Below are positions 22,441 to 33,245 of a stretch of DNA of 64,000 nt, piece by piece. The translations under genes and the position numbers were made by a program. Numbering within the stretch: position 1 is the first letter of the stretch; every line of letters starts with the position of its first letter. This stretch comes from Brassica napus. Lineage: Eukaryota; Streptophyta; Magnoliopsida; Brassicales; Brassicaceae. The stretch is taken from NCBI RefSeq assembly GCF_020379485.1, contig NC_063448.1, forward strand, positions 23,025,726-23,089,725, in the 5' to 3' direction. The notes under the pieces were generated by a model, which had not been told where the DNA came from, did no database searches, and worked only from the letters and a program-made list of their open reading frames with translations.

Positions 22441-22706
22441 TTTTTTGTTTTTATTGATAAGTCATATGTGCTGATCCGGTCGGTTCCGGGAGAAACGCAC
22501 CTACTGTTTAACCTGAGTTTGGAATACTTTCCGACTAATTCCAGGGGTTTGACCGATCATCTGTTACGGTCCACCATATAAACCACTTGGACCGAAACTC
22601 AAACCCAGATTGACCAAGTAGTGATAATTTAGTTCCCAGAAAGAATCGAACCCATGGGTACACACCAAACCCCAAAAAATTGCGAATAGACTACCACCAC
22701 TTGGTT
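22441..22706 (-). mobile_element. tRNA-derived SINE with target duplication
   Basis: On the minus strand the element starts AACCAAGTGGTGGTAGTC (an RNA polymerase III A-box-like stretch). About 45 bases later it has GGGTTCGATTCT, a good B box. It ends at an A-rich tail (plus-strand T-run at about 22441-22452). The bases AAGTAAT plus T-rich sequence occur on both sides (22433-22439 and 22707-22713), as expected for a LINE-mobilised SINE. The tRNA-like head is followed by about 200 bases of unrelated body, so this is not a tRNA gene. Confidence 0.6.
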
Positions 22707-22713
22707 AAGTAAT

Positions 22714-23233
22714 TTTTTTTTTTTTGTGGACATAAACATACTCATGAAGATTATAATTAATCTTTTCACTAAATGGAAATCCAAATTTTGGAGAATCATA
22801 ATTATTCAATTATATGTGTGTTTCAAAAGATACAGTCATACATATATGTTCCCGTGTATATATAGAAACAACTGACTCCTGAAAAGTTTTCAGACATTTT
22901 TTCATTTGGGTTTGGCTTGCATCAGATTATTAGTGGGAATATCTGAGTTGATATGTCCGGTTGCCACATTATTATCTGTTTCTTTTCACAGCAGACACTT
23001 CCTAGATGATTTTTTTATATTAATAATAGATTCCCTAGCAATTTCATTGCACGGAGAGTTTATGTATAATGAATGTGAGTATGATTATGAACTGTGTATA
23101 TTATTGAGTTACATAGGAGAAAGTGTATATACAAGAGAATATCCTAACTAGCTAAGGAGTAGGTGCTAAGTAGATAAATACAAGAATGTTATATATCATT
23201 ATCGCTATAGTACATGTGCTGGTTTAATTGTAG
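22714..23233. other. Gene-free spacer before a MULE
   Basis: An open frame at 22906-23151 resembles no protein family I know. Nothing else is supportable. Confidence 0.4.
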
Positions 23234-23242
23234 TATAGTATT
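23234..23242. repeat. Left target-site duplication TATAGTATT
   Basis: Nine bases that recur with one change (TACAGTATT) at 25063-25071. Confidence 0.8.
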
Positions 23243-23660
23243 GGGAAGACGACGTATTTTCACGCCAGAACTTTGATATAGTAACAAATGTACACAAAAT
23301 CTCTCAACCTCGTCCTAATTGCACACATTATAACTATCACAACCAATTTCCACACACGATAATAGTTCGAAACCCGTTTCCACGCAAACTTTGAAGGACG
23401 GACTGATACCAATTAATAGCGGTTTAAAGTTGGTTAGTATTACCTAAACCTAAACTTAACCAATGACTGACTTAACTAAACCATAAATAACCCGATTACG
23501 ACCATATTAGAGAAAATAAACTGGATTAAATGAACCTAATTCAATTGGGTCTAATATACCCGATCGAAGATCCGATTAAAGAACGTCTCTCTCGCGAAAT
23601 TCCCTTGTCTCTCTCACGAAGAACGTTTCCTCTGCTTGGCTCCAGACAGGTAATTTTGAT

Positions 23661-23663
<3 letters not shown>

Positions 23664-23756
<93 letters not shown>

Positions 23757-23759
23757 TTC
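23664..23759. repeat. (CT)n microsatellite
   Basis: About 85 bases of uninterrupted CT dinucleotides, then imperfect CTTTCT units. It lies inside the MULE, in what looks like the 5' leader or intron before the transposase remnant. The Leu-Ser repeat protein it would encode is an artefact. Confidence 0.95.
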
Positions 23760-23836
23760 TTTGTGTCGTTATTGCATTGTCTCTCTGTATCTCTGTGGTT
23801 TTGATTTTGTGTCTCGATGTTTTGTAGAAGTCGACA

Positions 23837-24216
23837 ATGGAGTCATGGACTGATGTGAATGTTGAGAGGAATGATGTACCAGAGTTCGACCCGGGGACTC
23901 CCGATTCTCCTGATTTTGACTCTGATGGTGAAGATCGAAGAGAGAGTAACGACTACAACATTGAAAAAGAAGCCATGGACTTTGTTGATGAACATCCAGT
24001 GAAGCATAACTTGTATCCAGAAATTGAAGATAATGAAGATGAAGAGGGAAAATAAATTCAAAGGACTATCTACAGGCGCAATAATATTAGGAGAGGCAAT
24101 GGGGAGTTGTATGTTAGGCAAGTGTTCATATGTTGAATTGCGTTTAAGGAAGCAGTGCTCGACTATGCTCTGAAAACAGGTCTGAACATCCAACAGAATC
24201 GATATGACAAGACAAA
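23837..24216 (+). pseudogene. MuDR-type transposase N-terminal remnant
   Basis: From an ATG at 23837 the frame gives an acidic leader (MESWTDVNVERNDVPEFD ... EDNEDEEGK) and stops at 24053-24055. Further along, LYVRQVF, AFKEAVLDYALKTG and LNIQQNRYDKTKI match the MuDR/DBD_Tnp_Mut DNA-binding domain of plant MULE transposases, with at least two in-frame stops (after EEGK and after VFIC). The similarity ends abruptly at about 24216, where the sequence becomes the antisense strand of the GRF gene. The MULE catalytic (DDE) domain and the SWIM zinc finger are missing, so no active transposase can be made. Confidence 0.7.
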
Positions 24217-24687
24217 GATTGCATTTGGCTTCACTCATAGCATCTTCCATTCTTGCACAAATATCGGTCTCTAACTTCAATTCAAACACTTCAAATTTCT
24301 TCCTCTCTTCTTCCACATGCTCAGAAAGAAATGTTTGTTCAAGTCTCCCTATCCTAAATGACAATGCTTCAACCTCATCCAACAATGCCTCATCAACCCA
24401 TTTGTAAGCGGGATTATCATTACTCAGCTACAGAACATACCAAATTCAATTCGATTCAATCTCACATTTTGAACAATGACATTTATACAAAGAAACTAGG
24501 GAAAGAAACTAACCTTTTTCTCCACCGCAAAAGCACACCGAAAGTATCTCCTGTTAGGATTTGCGGTTGACTTCGACATCAAGGGGATAACTAATTCTCC
24601 ACACCAGCATCTCTTCGGCACACCAACAACGCGACCTCTTGCTCGAGCGCTAGAGACTCCACTCGAATTTCCAGATTCATTACTCAT
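24180..24687 (-). CDS. GRF-type zinc-finger small protein carried by the MULE
   Basis: Exon 1 runs from the ATG at 24687 to about 24512. It encodes a Ser-rich leader, then CWCGE, a TANPNRRYFRC stretch and FAVEKK, the conserved core of the plant GRF zinc finger with Cys at the expected places. After a short intron a second exon, from about 24424 down to about 24180, encodes NPAYKWVDEALLDEVEAL and a charged coiled-coil-like helix (RLEQTFLSEHVEEERKKFEV ... ICARMEDAMSEAK). This GRF plus coiled-coil layout is a very common small gene in crucifer genomes and often rides on transposons. The intron ends and the stop are approximate. Its function is unknown; nucleic-acid binding is inferred from the domain. 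Confidence 0.55.
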
Positions 24688-25062
24688 ACTTTTTAGGTTT
24701 GTCTATGTCTCTGCTCAGAATCTTTGCTCAGAATTTTTTGAATTTAGGGTTCTAAGAGATAAAATCGATTTTGGGGTTTTTTAAAACGAGTTCGGGTTGG
24801 GTTTAAATCGAACCTTAGTTGGATCTTCGTTTGGGTCGGATTATACCAATATCAATCGATACGAACTGGTTTACTATCGGTTAGTATCATAAACCATTAA
24901 AACCAAGCCAAATTTTAGTTTGTGTGGAAACGGGTTTCGAACTATTATCGTGTGTGGAAATTGGTTGTGATAGTTATAACATGTGAAATTAGGACGAGGT
25001 TGAAAGATTGTGTACATTTGTTACTATATCAAAGTTCTGGTGTGGAAATATGTCGTCTTCCC

Positions 25063-25071
25063 TACAGTATT
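25063..25071. repeat. Right target-site duplication TACAGTATT
   Basis: Matches 23234-23242 at eight of nine bases. Confidence 0.8.
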
Positions 25072-25252
25072 TAATAAAACAATCGATTGTAGTCTTCTAA
25101 GTCTTATGTACACTAAAAAAGCAATAAAAACTGTTATGTTGTTATGAGAGTGACTTTTTTTTTATTAATCCGGGAAATTCTGGACCTATGAAGAAATTCA
25201 TACTAATTTTCAAGGGGAGGTGTAACCTATGGATAGACATTGGTATCCATAT

Positions 25253-25844
25253 CTAGGCATGGGCGTTCGGTGGTCCGTTCGGTTTCGGTCCGGGTGATTC
25301 AGATTTTTGGATTTTCAGATTTTCGGTGTTATGCTCGTAAGTACCATTCGGTTTTTACTAATTATCGGATCGGGTTCGGTTCGGTTCCTTCCGGATTCGG
25401 TTCGGTTCCTTCTGGGTTCGGTTCGGATCGGATTTAACCAATGTTTAAAATCGTACAAAAATATATTTTTAAAAACCTCGAAAATTGACCAAAAAAATTT
25501 CAAAATATAAAATATTTACAAATCTAATTAAAAATTAGTTAAACTATCTAAATTAACTAAAAAGTATTCAAAATAACAAATAAAACAAACTACAAAAATA
25601 TTTTGAATACTCTAAAATATCTAAATCACCTTAATATATATAAGAACATTAACATATTTAACTAATTCCGGATATCTTCGGATCATAATTCAGATTTCGG
25701 TTCGGTTCGGGTTATAACCAAAGTCCAAAGTAGTAAGCTCATAAGTCCCATTCGGATATTTTTGTAAAACAGTTCGGATTCAGTTTCGGTTTTTCCGGTT
25801 CGGGTTAAGGTCGATACTTCGGGTTGAGTTAAAAACGCTCAGGC
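25253..25844. mobile_element. hAT-type MITE rich in GGTTCGG words
   Basis: Flanked by an 8-bp duplication with one mismatch (ATCCATAT at 25245-25252, ATCCATGT at 25845-25852), the length typical of hAT elements. The ends CTAGGCATGGGCGTT and, as reverse complement, GCCTGAGCGTT form a short imperfect inverted repeat. Both subterminal regions are packed with TTCGGTTCGG words (25267-25435 and 25690-25830), including a local duplication of GGTTCGGTTCCTTC. No protein is encoded; the frames at 25240-25510 translate the repeats. Confidence 0.65.
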
Positions 25845-25852
25845 ATCCATGT

Positions 25853-26571
25853 GGTGTCCAAGATAATGTGACTTAGTTTCACGTAGCAGATAGATCAAAC
25901 TTGAAACGTGTTGGCATCCCAAATTTTTCCCTTTATGGAAGTGACTTGAGCAGTTCGCTTTTCATTTATATAATACGTGAGTCTTGTGTTGGTTCTGCAA
26001 CAAAATTATTCTTTTTTTTCTGCTAAATTATTCTTTGTTTGAAAAAAAACTTTACACAATTCATTATATTTTCGTAATAAACTAATTTTGTTCCATTAGA
26101 ATTCAAAATCGATTTATTTTCTATTATTTAAGCATACAAATATTAGTTACAATATTGTTCTCCTCTGTTCTAGATTGAAACACTGGCAAATCCATGAAAT
26201 TTCCCAATAACTATATATTTTGTTATATACAACATTTACATATGTCAATCAAAAGTAATATCGGAAATATATTCTGATCTTGTTCATATATTAAAATTTT
26301 AATCATTTGATCATTATAAATTTCTCTATTTAATACTTCTTCCATTTTTGATTAATTGTCGTCTTAGAGTTTAAATTTGCTTAATTTTAAATATCGTTTA
26401 TGTTTTCTATGCATTTATTTGATAGTTTTTTCAATTTTATCATTATTTTATTTCGTGTAAAAATTTTAAAATAACAAATAAAATGAAAAAAGAAAAGAAA
26501 TGGAGATAATAGTATGCAGATAACATTAATTTTGTTTTGTAACGCCAGATAATATTAGATTATTTTCCAAA
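25853..26571. other. AT-rich spacer without a gene
   Basis: Nothing supportable is seen up to the start of the Helitron at 26572. Confidence 0.45.
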
Positions 26572-29089
26572 TCTATATTATAATGATTGAGTTTTTGTTC
26601 TCTCTTCAGCGCGCCACGTCAGCTTTTTGTGGACCCCACTTTTAAAAAGTGTGAAAAAGTGTCAAGGCTATGGCTTGAACCCGGGTTATTGAAATTTAAA
26701 CACCAACATTTATACCACTAAACTAAAGGATACTTTGTACATTGATGGCCGAAACTAATATATATTTATGAAGGTCGGAAACTCTTGCTTCTTCGGTTTT
26801 CTTTGTGGGTCGGGCCTACAAGTGTATTATGAGTTTCATTTTTACATGAGATTCATCACTTTATATGAAAAAACAACAATTATTGTTTTTCCATATTGTA
26901 AATTGTCTTCGTTTAACATGAGTTAGAGTTCTTTTCATCATTGTCTCAGACAAGTCTGAGTTACAGAGTTGCGCCGTGTGTATGTTCGTAATCTATTTTT
27001 CACCGGTGAACTCTTCATCTCCCCATCTTAAATCGCTTGATCATAAATGTTCCTGATTTGTAGCCCTTTCTGTAAACCCTATATATATGATTCTCATCTT
27101 TGATGAACTCAATCTGCATCTCCATAAAACTCATTAATTCCTCTTAGTTTTAACCATCTTCTAAAACATGTCTCTCTTTGCCTCTCCAGTTCCTCAAACC
27201 GGCGTCCAAGGCGTCCGTCACTCAACCTTCGAGTCTCTCCGTCTTGGTCGTAGTGGTCAGAGTATAGCCTCAAACCTCCTCGATTTTGGGATTCCCTGAA
27301 CTTCAAGAAAGACAGTGAGTTTATGGAAATCACGGTTCTCTTCCTTGATGAAAAGGTAAGTTAATATTTGATTTATCACACTTATTTAATATAATTGTTT
27401 TTAATTAATTTCTTGATTCTTTGTTGAATAGTATTATTTGTAGATTCCGTGATTCATGGTTTATTCTCGTCGGACGTGCTAATCATTATATGTCATCTTT
27501 GAAAGCCGGTTCCATTGTGAAAGTCGATCGATTTGAGTTTGCTAGGTGCTCAAGCATGTACAAGATAACTAACCATCCATTCCTCGTTTGTTTCATCTCA
27601 CCAACTATTATTGATGAAGTCATCACATGTGCTCCTGAGATCAATCTCCAGTCATAATTAGATTGTTCGATAATTTGCAAGTGATTGCGAATACAAACCT
27701 AGAACTCTCAGGTATATTATCATATTGCATCTAGGTTTATATTATGTTTCGATATCATAACTGATATTTAAACTTGCAGATGTGGTTGGGCAAATCCGTT
27801 CTGTCCAGGGCTCTGACCTTACCAAAGAAACAACTCGAGTCGTTATCCGTCTCCTCATTGATCCGTAAGAAACAATCAACACACAATTTCCTTTATATTA
27901 TTATCTATATTGTGCTAACATCAATAATCAAAAATATTTCCTACCCAAAATATGTGGTCGTCTATTTATCTCTCTTACTTATCAAACTAATTTTACACAA
28001 ACCTTTATTTTACAACTTAAAAGAAACCACAACAACCCAAACAATCAAAACACCAAAACTAGAATTCCAAAAGAGACGAATCATTAATGATCACCTCTCT
28101 TTTTTGTTTAATCTTAGAAATAAACTTCAAAACAAATATACCAAACCAATCACTTCAGCTAAAATTCAACGACAAATACATCGAGTCAGCTAAACAAATA
28201 CACACTACACGGCCATCTATTTAACAATTTACAAACTTACTTTCGTAACGAATAAGACGAAGACGAAGACGACAACCAAGATCAGTGAAATTGCCTAAAC
28301 AAAAAAGGAGAGTAAGTTACGAATTCTGATAAATGCAACTAACAATGATTTTTGTTTACATATTACCCATCAAATAAAAGATAAACAAACACAGACACAT
28401 CAGGAGATACAAGAGACAATCCTGACAGACACAAAGGCGGCAACAACATCTCCACCTGCTCACTCATCTTGTCTTATAAAAATAGCTTACATGCCCAATG
28501 TCAAGAGGCCAATGTTATTGTGTTCTTATGAGAAATACATAAATCCGTTTAAAACCCATTAAGGCCTAAATACTCAGAACTGTCACTCCTTTTATAGTTA
28601 TTTTTACAAGTTTTCATGTATTTGTTTTAAAGGTCCGGTAAGAGTAACAAATTTAAAAATAAAATAAAAACATATAACAATAATAATAAGGATAGTAAAA
28701 ATTATTACTTAATACACACAACTTACACAATTAAACTGGAAAAAAAATATCTAGAAACAAAAGGTACTCTAAACAATTTTAATATAATTTATGTTCTCTC
28801 AACAGTACAAAAAAATAAATTAAAAAGACAAACAAACAATAAGCCTCAGTGGCACAACAAACAACACCACGAACTATATCAATCACATTACTAACACAGT
28901 TTAGTCTTTCATAAGTGGAGAACAATGCATACACAGTTCATCATCACAACTCTAACCCTATAACAATAAAAAAAAACTTGAAAAACAATTCAAAACGCAA
29001 ATTCACAACTACAATAACCCTAGCAAATATTAAGATGAAACAAGAACTCTGTCCACAACTCCGTTCTTACGCGGAGGCAATGCCCCTAG
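26572..29089 (+). mobile_element. Helitron carrying RPA-like exons
   Basis: The left end is A|TCTATATTATAATGATTGAG. The right end has the hairpin CTCCG-TTCTTACG-CGGAG (29059-29076), nine spacer bases, CTAG at 29086-29089 and then T. These are both ends of a plant Helitron on the plus strand. It holds a broken replication-protein-A-like gene (27167-27870) but no Rep/helicase protein. RPA-like proteins are a known accessory of plant Helitrons. The 3' part (27900-29040) is AT- and CAA-rich without recognisable genes. Confidence 0.75.
27167..27870 (+). pseudogene. RPA1-like OB-fold (DUF223) gene remnant in the Helitron
   Basis: Three exon-like blocks are in order. Block 1, from the ATG at 27167, ends with RFWDSLNFKKDSEFMEITVL then FLDEK at 27355 (donor GTAAGT). 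A frameshift separates its start from that ending. Block 2 (about 27430-27656) gives a short run including SSLKAGSIVKVDRFEFARC and ITNHPFLVCF, then stops. Block 3 (about 27780-27868) gives DVVGQIRSVQGSDLTKETTR and VVIRLLIDP. These correspond to the first OB folds of plant RPA70-like proteins, single-strand DNA-binding proteins often carried by Helitrons. Later OB folds and the zinc-ribbon domain are missing. The gene cannot give a full product. Confidence 0.6.
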
Positions 29090-30469
29090 TGTATCGAATG
29101 AAGCGAAGTGCATAACTATTATGCAGTCGTCGCTGTGACCGGGTGGGAGGGTCATCCCTTTTGACGGATCTATTTTTGTTTTGTTTTTTTTTTTTTGACA
29201 GCTAACGGATCTATTTTTGTAAGTTTATGAACTTGGGTTTATCTTTAAATAATAGAAAAGTACTAAATCTCCTTTTATTAAAATATTTAATTAATTGTAA
29301 ACCATAGTTGGTAATGTCAAAAAAATCTACCTCATTCAAGTAAGTTCTGTTCACAGTGAACTACAATTTTTTTACGAACTAGGTCAACTCAACTCATTTA
29401 TTCTATGAATTTTAATATGTAAACTAGATAATTTTAATTTTATCGACAAAATATTATTTAGCATATACCAAAATAATAAATTTCTGGGTATTTCTATTTT
29501 TTAGATATAATTTAGTATTAAATTTGTTGATATAATTTATTTAAAATATTTTAGATGATATTATTTAATGAGTTTTCAAAAATTATAATCCTATGGAAAT
29601 TTTTTGATTAAATATTTAAAAATCATATAGCAAATAATCTATTAAATATTTTTTTAGTTTTGTTATAGATGATGAAAAATTGTTTTTCAATCTTAAATTT
29701 GTAAGTAGGAACTGGAATATTAATTTGAGATGTTAAATATATTAAACGCTTGAATTTATGAAAAATGATTTTCAATACAAACAGTAAATATTTATAACTA
29801 TGTAAGATTTTTACTCTAATATATTACAGATCTAAATTTTAAAATAAAATATATTTATAAAATGGAATCAATCTTAGGTTGATTTAAAATATTTGTATTA
29901 TACAAACTAACATATGTACATCATATAGATCTTTATGTAATCAAATTAAAATTGTATGTAAATATAACTATATGATAATTAAAAATGATAATTTGTCTAC
30001 TTAGCCCTTCTTACGTCGGTTTTGTTTTATTTTTAATATTTGCTGAAAATTTTATATTTTTTAATATTTTAAAATTGGAATATATTAATTAATGTTTTTA
30101 ATTTGTCAAGCATTGGGTAAAATTCATGACTAATTAGTTAAATAAATCAGTGCTAGTTAGTGCTAAATCTTTTTTTTGGTTAACTTAATATTGTTTTGGT
30201 TAATTACAAATATGGCAATTTCTTAGGACTGTTGTTACAAACAAGGAACAAAATATGTCTCATATTTAGTTGCTAAATGATTTATTGTTTGGATATACTT
30301 AGACTATATTCTAAAAATAATAATTTAGGAACATATATATTAAGTATAAAAAGAAGTTATAGAGTAGTTTCGTTATTTTAGTTCTTGTTGAAAATACTTA
30401 AAAGAGTTTTTTTTTTATAATCGCTTGAAGAGATTAAGTGAGACATAATCTGGAAACATATTATTATAA
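29090..30469. other. AT-rich spacer without a gene
   Basis: No coding region, terminal repeats or clear repeat family are visible in this 1.4 kb. Confidence 0.5.
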
Positions 30470-30479
30470 TGTTTACATG
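30470..30479. repeat. Left target-site duplication TGTTTACATG
   Basis: Ten bases repeated exactly at 33236-33245. Mutator-like elements usually make 9-bp (8-11) duplications. Confidence 0.82.
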
Positions 30480-33235
30480 GAAAATATTGGTAAAGTGGGT
30501 CACTTTCGAGTTTATAATTCGGGCTTTGGGCCGCGCGGAGTTTTAATTCGGCAAATGGGTCGCGTGTATTTGTGACCCTATGCGACTTGAAAGCAAAAGA
30601 TGAAACGATCCTTACTCCAGCTGCAGAATATCGGAAATGCCACTCCTCTCTCGCACGTGAGAATTTCGGCGACTTTCCCGGTTCCCGAAAAACCCGGGTC
30701 ATTAACTTCGTCGTCTTACCTGCACAGGGCGGTAAACGACCTTCTGGTAAATTTTTTTACTATGAAAGTCTGAGAGGACTATTCGTCTTTCGACCTAGAT
30801 CCACCAGTGTTCCCTAGCCTGTCGCAGCCGTTGGAGAATCTTCCCCGGCGATAATAAGACCCAGACGACGCCTGCAGTGATGAAGAAGTCCAAGCTAAGT
30901 CAGACAACCGTTCCTCGTCGGCCCAGATCCTCTGGCGAGGAGCTCCCAGAGCGCCCTCCTGCGAAACAGCAGCGCTATCCGGGTATGTGTTTCGTCCACC
31001 TCCGTTCATGTGGATTCCGTCTTTGCATGTCATCGGACAGATTCTTTAGTAATGATTAGTCGACACCGTTTTGTGTTCGAAGCCATTTATTTGAGTTATC
31101 GATTTTTCTTCTATTTGTAGATTCTGGATCTGAGGACGGCCCCGGTGGTGGTGATTCCTCAGGGGGAAAATTCTCTGATGGGGTGCCCTCATCTGTGTTG
31201 CCCCGGAGACTGTTCGCATATGGTGCGTACCCGACAAATTTTAGAGTAAACATCTACTCAAAATCACACGTCATCGGTTATGTTGCTGCTGCTCTAAAGG
31301 GGACGGATGTGATGGACACTTTGATGGCTTCCCAGTTTCGGGGGCTGTTTCAGCTTCCCGTTGTACGCTCCCAGAACTCTACGAAGCTCATCGGCTGCCT
31401 CCTCAGCCGATAGCTCATTACGGCTCGCAAACACGAGTTCCGGTTCACCTTGGGGCCCGATCCACTACGTTTCTCGCTGGATGAATTCCGAGACGTTACA
31501 GGTTTGAACTGCGGAGCTTTCGATGTTCAGGATTCGGAAGCATCTGAATCTGTTCCTCCGACGATGTGGAACAAGCTCTTTGATACGGCTGTCGGTAAGT
31601 TAACAGTCCTGAGTGTACTGCGCATGTTGGGAAATGAATATCTAGCTGTGGAGAAACGGCTCCCTTTGGCTCTGATCGCGTTGGTTGATGGTGTTCTCTG
31701 CCCCAGTAACAAAGATCTTAAACTAACGCCCAGATACGTTGAGATGCTGTGAGACGTTGAGAGCTTTTTAGCGTATCCGTGGGGTCGAGAGTTGTTCTTG
31801 ACGACCGTGCCGCGTTTCCTGCCTCCCCTTGTTGTCGCACCAGGTGAGAACCCACTGCAAGGTATGCGTGATCGGCTATCGCAAAAGACAACAGTTTGCT
31901 ATGGGTTTCCACTTGCTCTGCAGTTGTTCGTATTTGATGTTGTGCCTCTGCTATTGGAGAAAATTCCCGATGCAGGGAACACCGCCACTTTCATTGATTC
32001 CCCCGGAGCTTGCTCTTCGCCGTCCACTATTCTCACAGTCAACGAAATAGTTGCTGTCGAGGAAGACCCAGACGTAAGTTTGTTTTCCCTTTGTTTTAAA
32101 TACAGCGGATGCAAAAATACAGTGAAGTTAAACGGTTACGGCTTTTGTGGTTAACGTGTCTTCCTTTGCTTTTTTCCTGGCTGCAGCTCTCTGTCCACTT
32201 CACCGTGATTCCTGATGAGGAACGGCTGCTGTTGGTGGACCATAATGAAGATAGGCAAGTTACTTCTTTGGTGCAGAAGTTGCTTTGTGGGAAAACATTC
32301 AAACCTGAGGACTTTCCAGGTGGTGACCAGTCGTTTTCCCCCAAGTTTAAGGTTCCAGACGCTGCCCAGGGGGAGGGAGCTTGTCCCACTCCCGTACGCC
32401 AGAGAAAATTTCGACCACGTAATACAGTGCCCATTGAAGTTGAAGATATTTCTTCTTCTGGAAACAGCGGAGAAGAGAATCGTCAATGCTCAGAGAGGTG
32501 TACGCATAAAAATTTAAAACATTGGATATCCCAGCGGTTTGAGGGGATGGAGAACAATATTGAAGAGTTGCGGACACTGATTTGCAAGAGTTTGGGTCTG
32601 CCCGAGGGGAGCAAACGCAACGCTAGGAAGAGGAAAGCGATGGATGATCCGCAGGTGCGTCGTACTCCGTCTCCTGATGATAGTATTGTGAGTGAAACCG
32701 AGGGGCGAAACAGGAAGGGGAAAAAAAGGAAAACGGTTGGCACTCGGCATGTTGGGAAAAAAACGTTGCCTCGGCGTCGATCTGGAGGTGGAAAGGAGGT
32801 GACAAAGGTTGTACACCGAAGTTATTTTTTCGCATAATATACAAATTCATGGTCATTTACTGTCCTCACATCTTTGCCGTTTTCCAGGAAGTGAGCAGGA
32901 AGAATCCACCCTCATCAGAGAGAGAAAAGGAAAAGGAATGGTTAATATTACCTTTAACCTTTGCTACCGGTCACTCAAAAAAAAAAAAAAAAAAATCTCG
33001 AAATCACACGTGCGGAAACTTCTGGGCCGTTTGGGTCGCTAAGTCTTGGAGTCGTTTCGTCTGGGTCACTTTCAAGAGTTTCATGGGTCACGGCCCAGAA
33101 CATTACGGGTCATAAGGCCAAATTCGTCACCGATTGATTTCTCTCCCCCCTAGCAGCCCGTTTCGACAATAAAAACTTCCAGCGACCCACTTGGCCAATT
33201 AAAAACTTGAAGTGACCCTATGTCACAAGCGACTC
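30480..33235 (+). mobile_element. MULE carrying a DUF1985 gene
   Basis: Exact TGTTTACATG repeats flank the element. In both ends GGGTCACTT starts exactly 17 bases from the boundary, followed by matching AGTTT(A/T)TAATT (left from 30497, right reverse complement from 33218). These are diverged terminal inverted repeats. Further GGGTCRC(T/G) words occur in both subterminal regions. The interior carries a plus-strand, intron-containing DUF1985 gene with two stops. Crucifer MULEs often carry DUF1985/Ulp1-type genes. No transposase is present, so the element is non-autonomous. Confidence 0.75.
30880..32975 (+). pseudogene. DUF1985-domain gene, Ulp1 peptidase part missing
   Basis: A basic leader (MKKSKLSQTTVPRRPRSSG) ends near 30983. 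After an intron, a long exon from about 31122 to 32072 (donor GTAAGT) encodes the DUF1985 domain, including RLFAYGAYPTNF, FRDVTGLNCG and FLAYPWGRELF. It is one frame broken only by TAG at 31411-31413 and TGA at 31750-31752. A further exon (about 32186-32800) gives a charged, Lys/Arg-rich tail resembling a nuclear-localisation region, including KRNARKRKA. In related genes a C48 (Ulp1-like) cysteine peptidase with His-Asp-Cys follows; none is seen, and the sequence runs into a poly-A tract at about 32979-32996. Both stops are one transition away from CAG and CGA sense codons. Confidence 0.65.
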
Positions 33236-33245
33236 TGTTTACATG
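33236..33245. repeat. Right target-site duplication TGTTTACATG
   Basis: Exact copy of 30470-30479. Confidence 0.82.

Larger units (their letters stand above)
23243..25062. mobile_element. Gene-carrying Mutator-like element (MULE)
   Basis: The first and last roughly 140 bases form long terminal inverted repeats, starting GGGAAGACGACGTATTT on the left and GGGAAGACGACATATTT as reverse complement on the right. They share AACTTTGATATAGTAACAAA and CGATAATAGTTCGAAACCCG. A 9-bp target duplication with one mismatch flanks them. Inside are a plus-strand remnant of the MuDR-type transposase N-terminus and a minus-strand GRF zinc-finger gene, meeting near 24215. The catalytic transposase core is gone, so the element is non-autonomous. 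Confidence 0.88.

Noticed and set aside
22640..22706. tRNA gene on the minus strand
   Set aside because: A- and B-box-like motifs are present, but no cloverleaf or acceptor stem can be formed, and a SINE body follows.
23530..23853. Open frame rich in Ser-Leu repeats
   Set aside because: It is the translation of the (CT)n microsatellite and has no other protein-like content.
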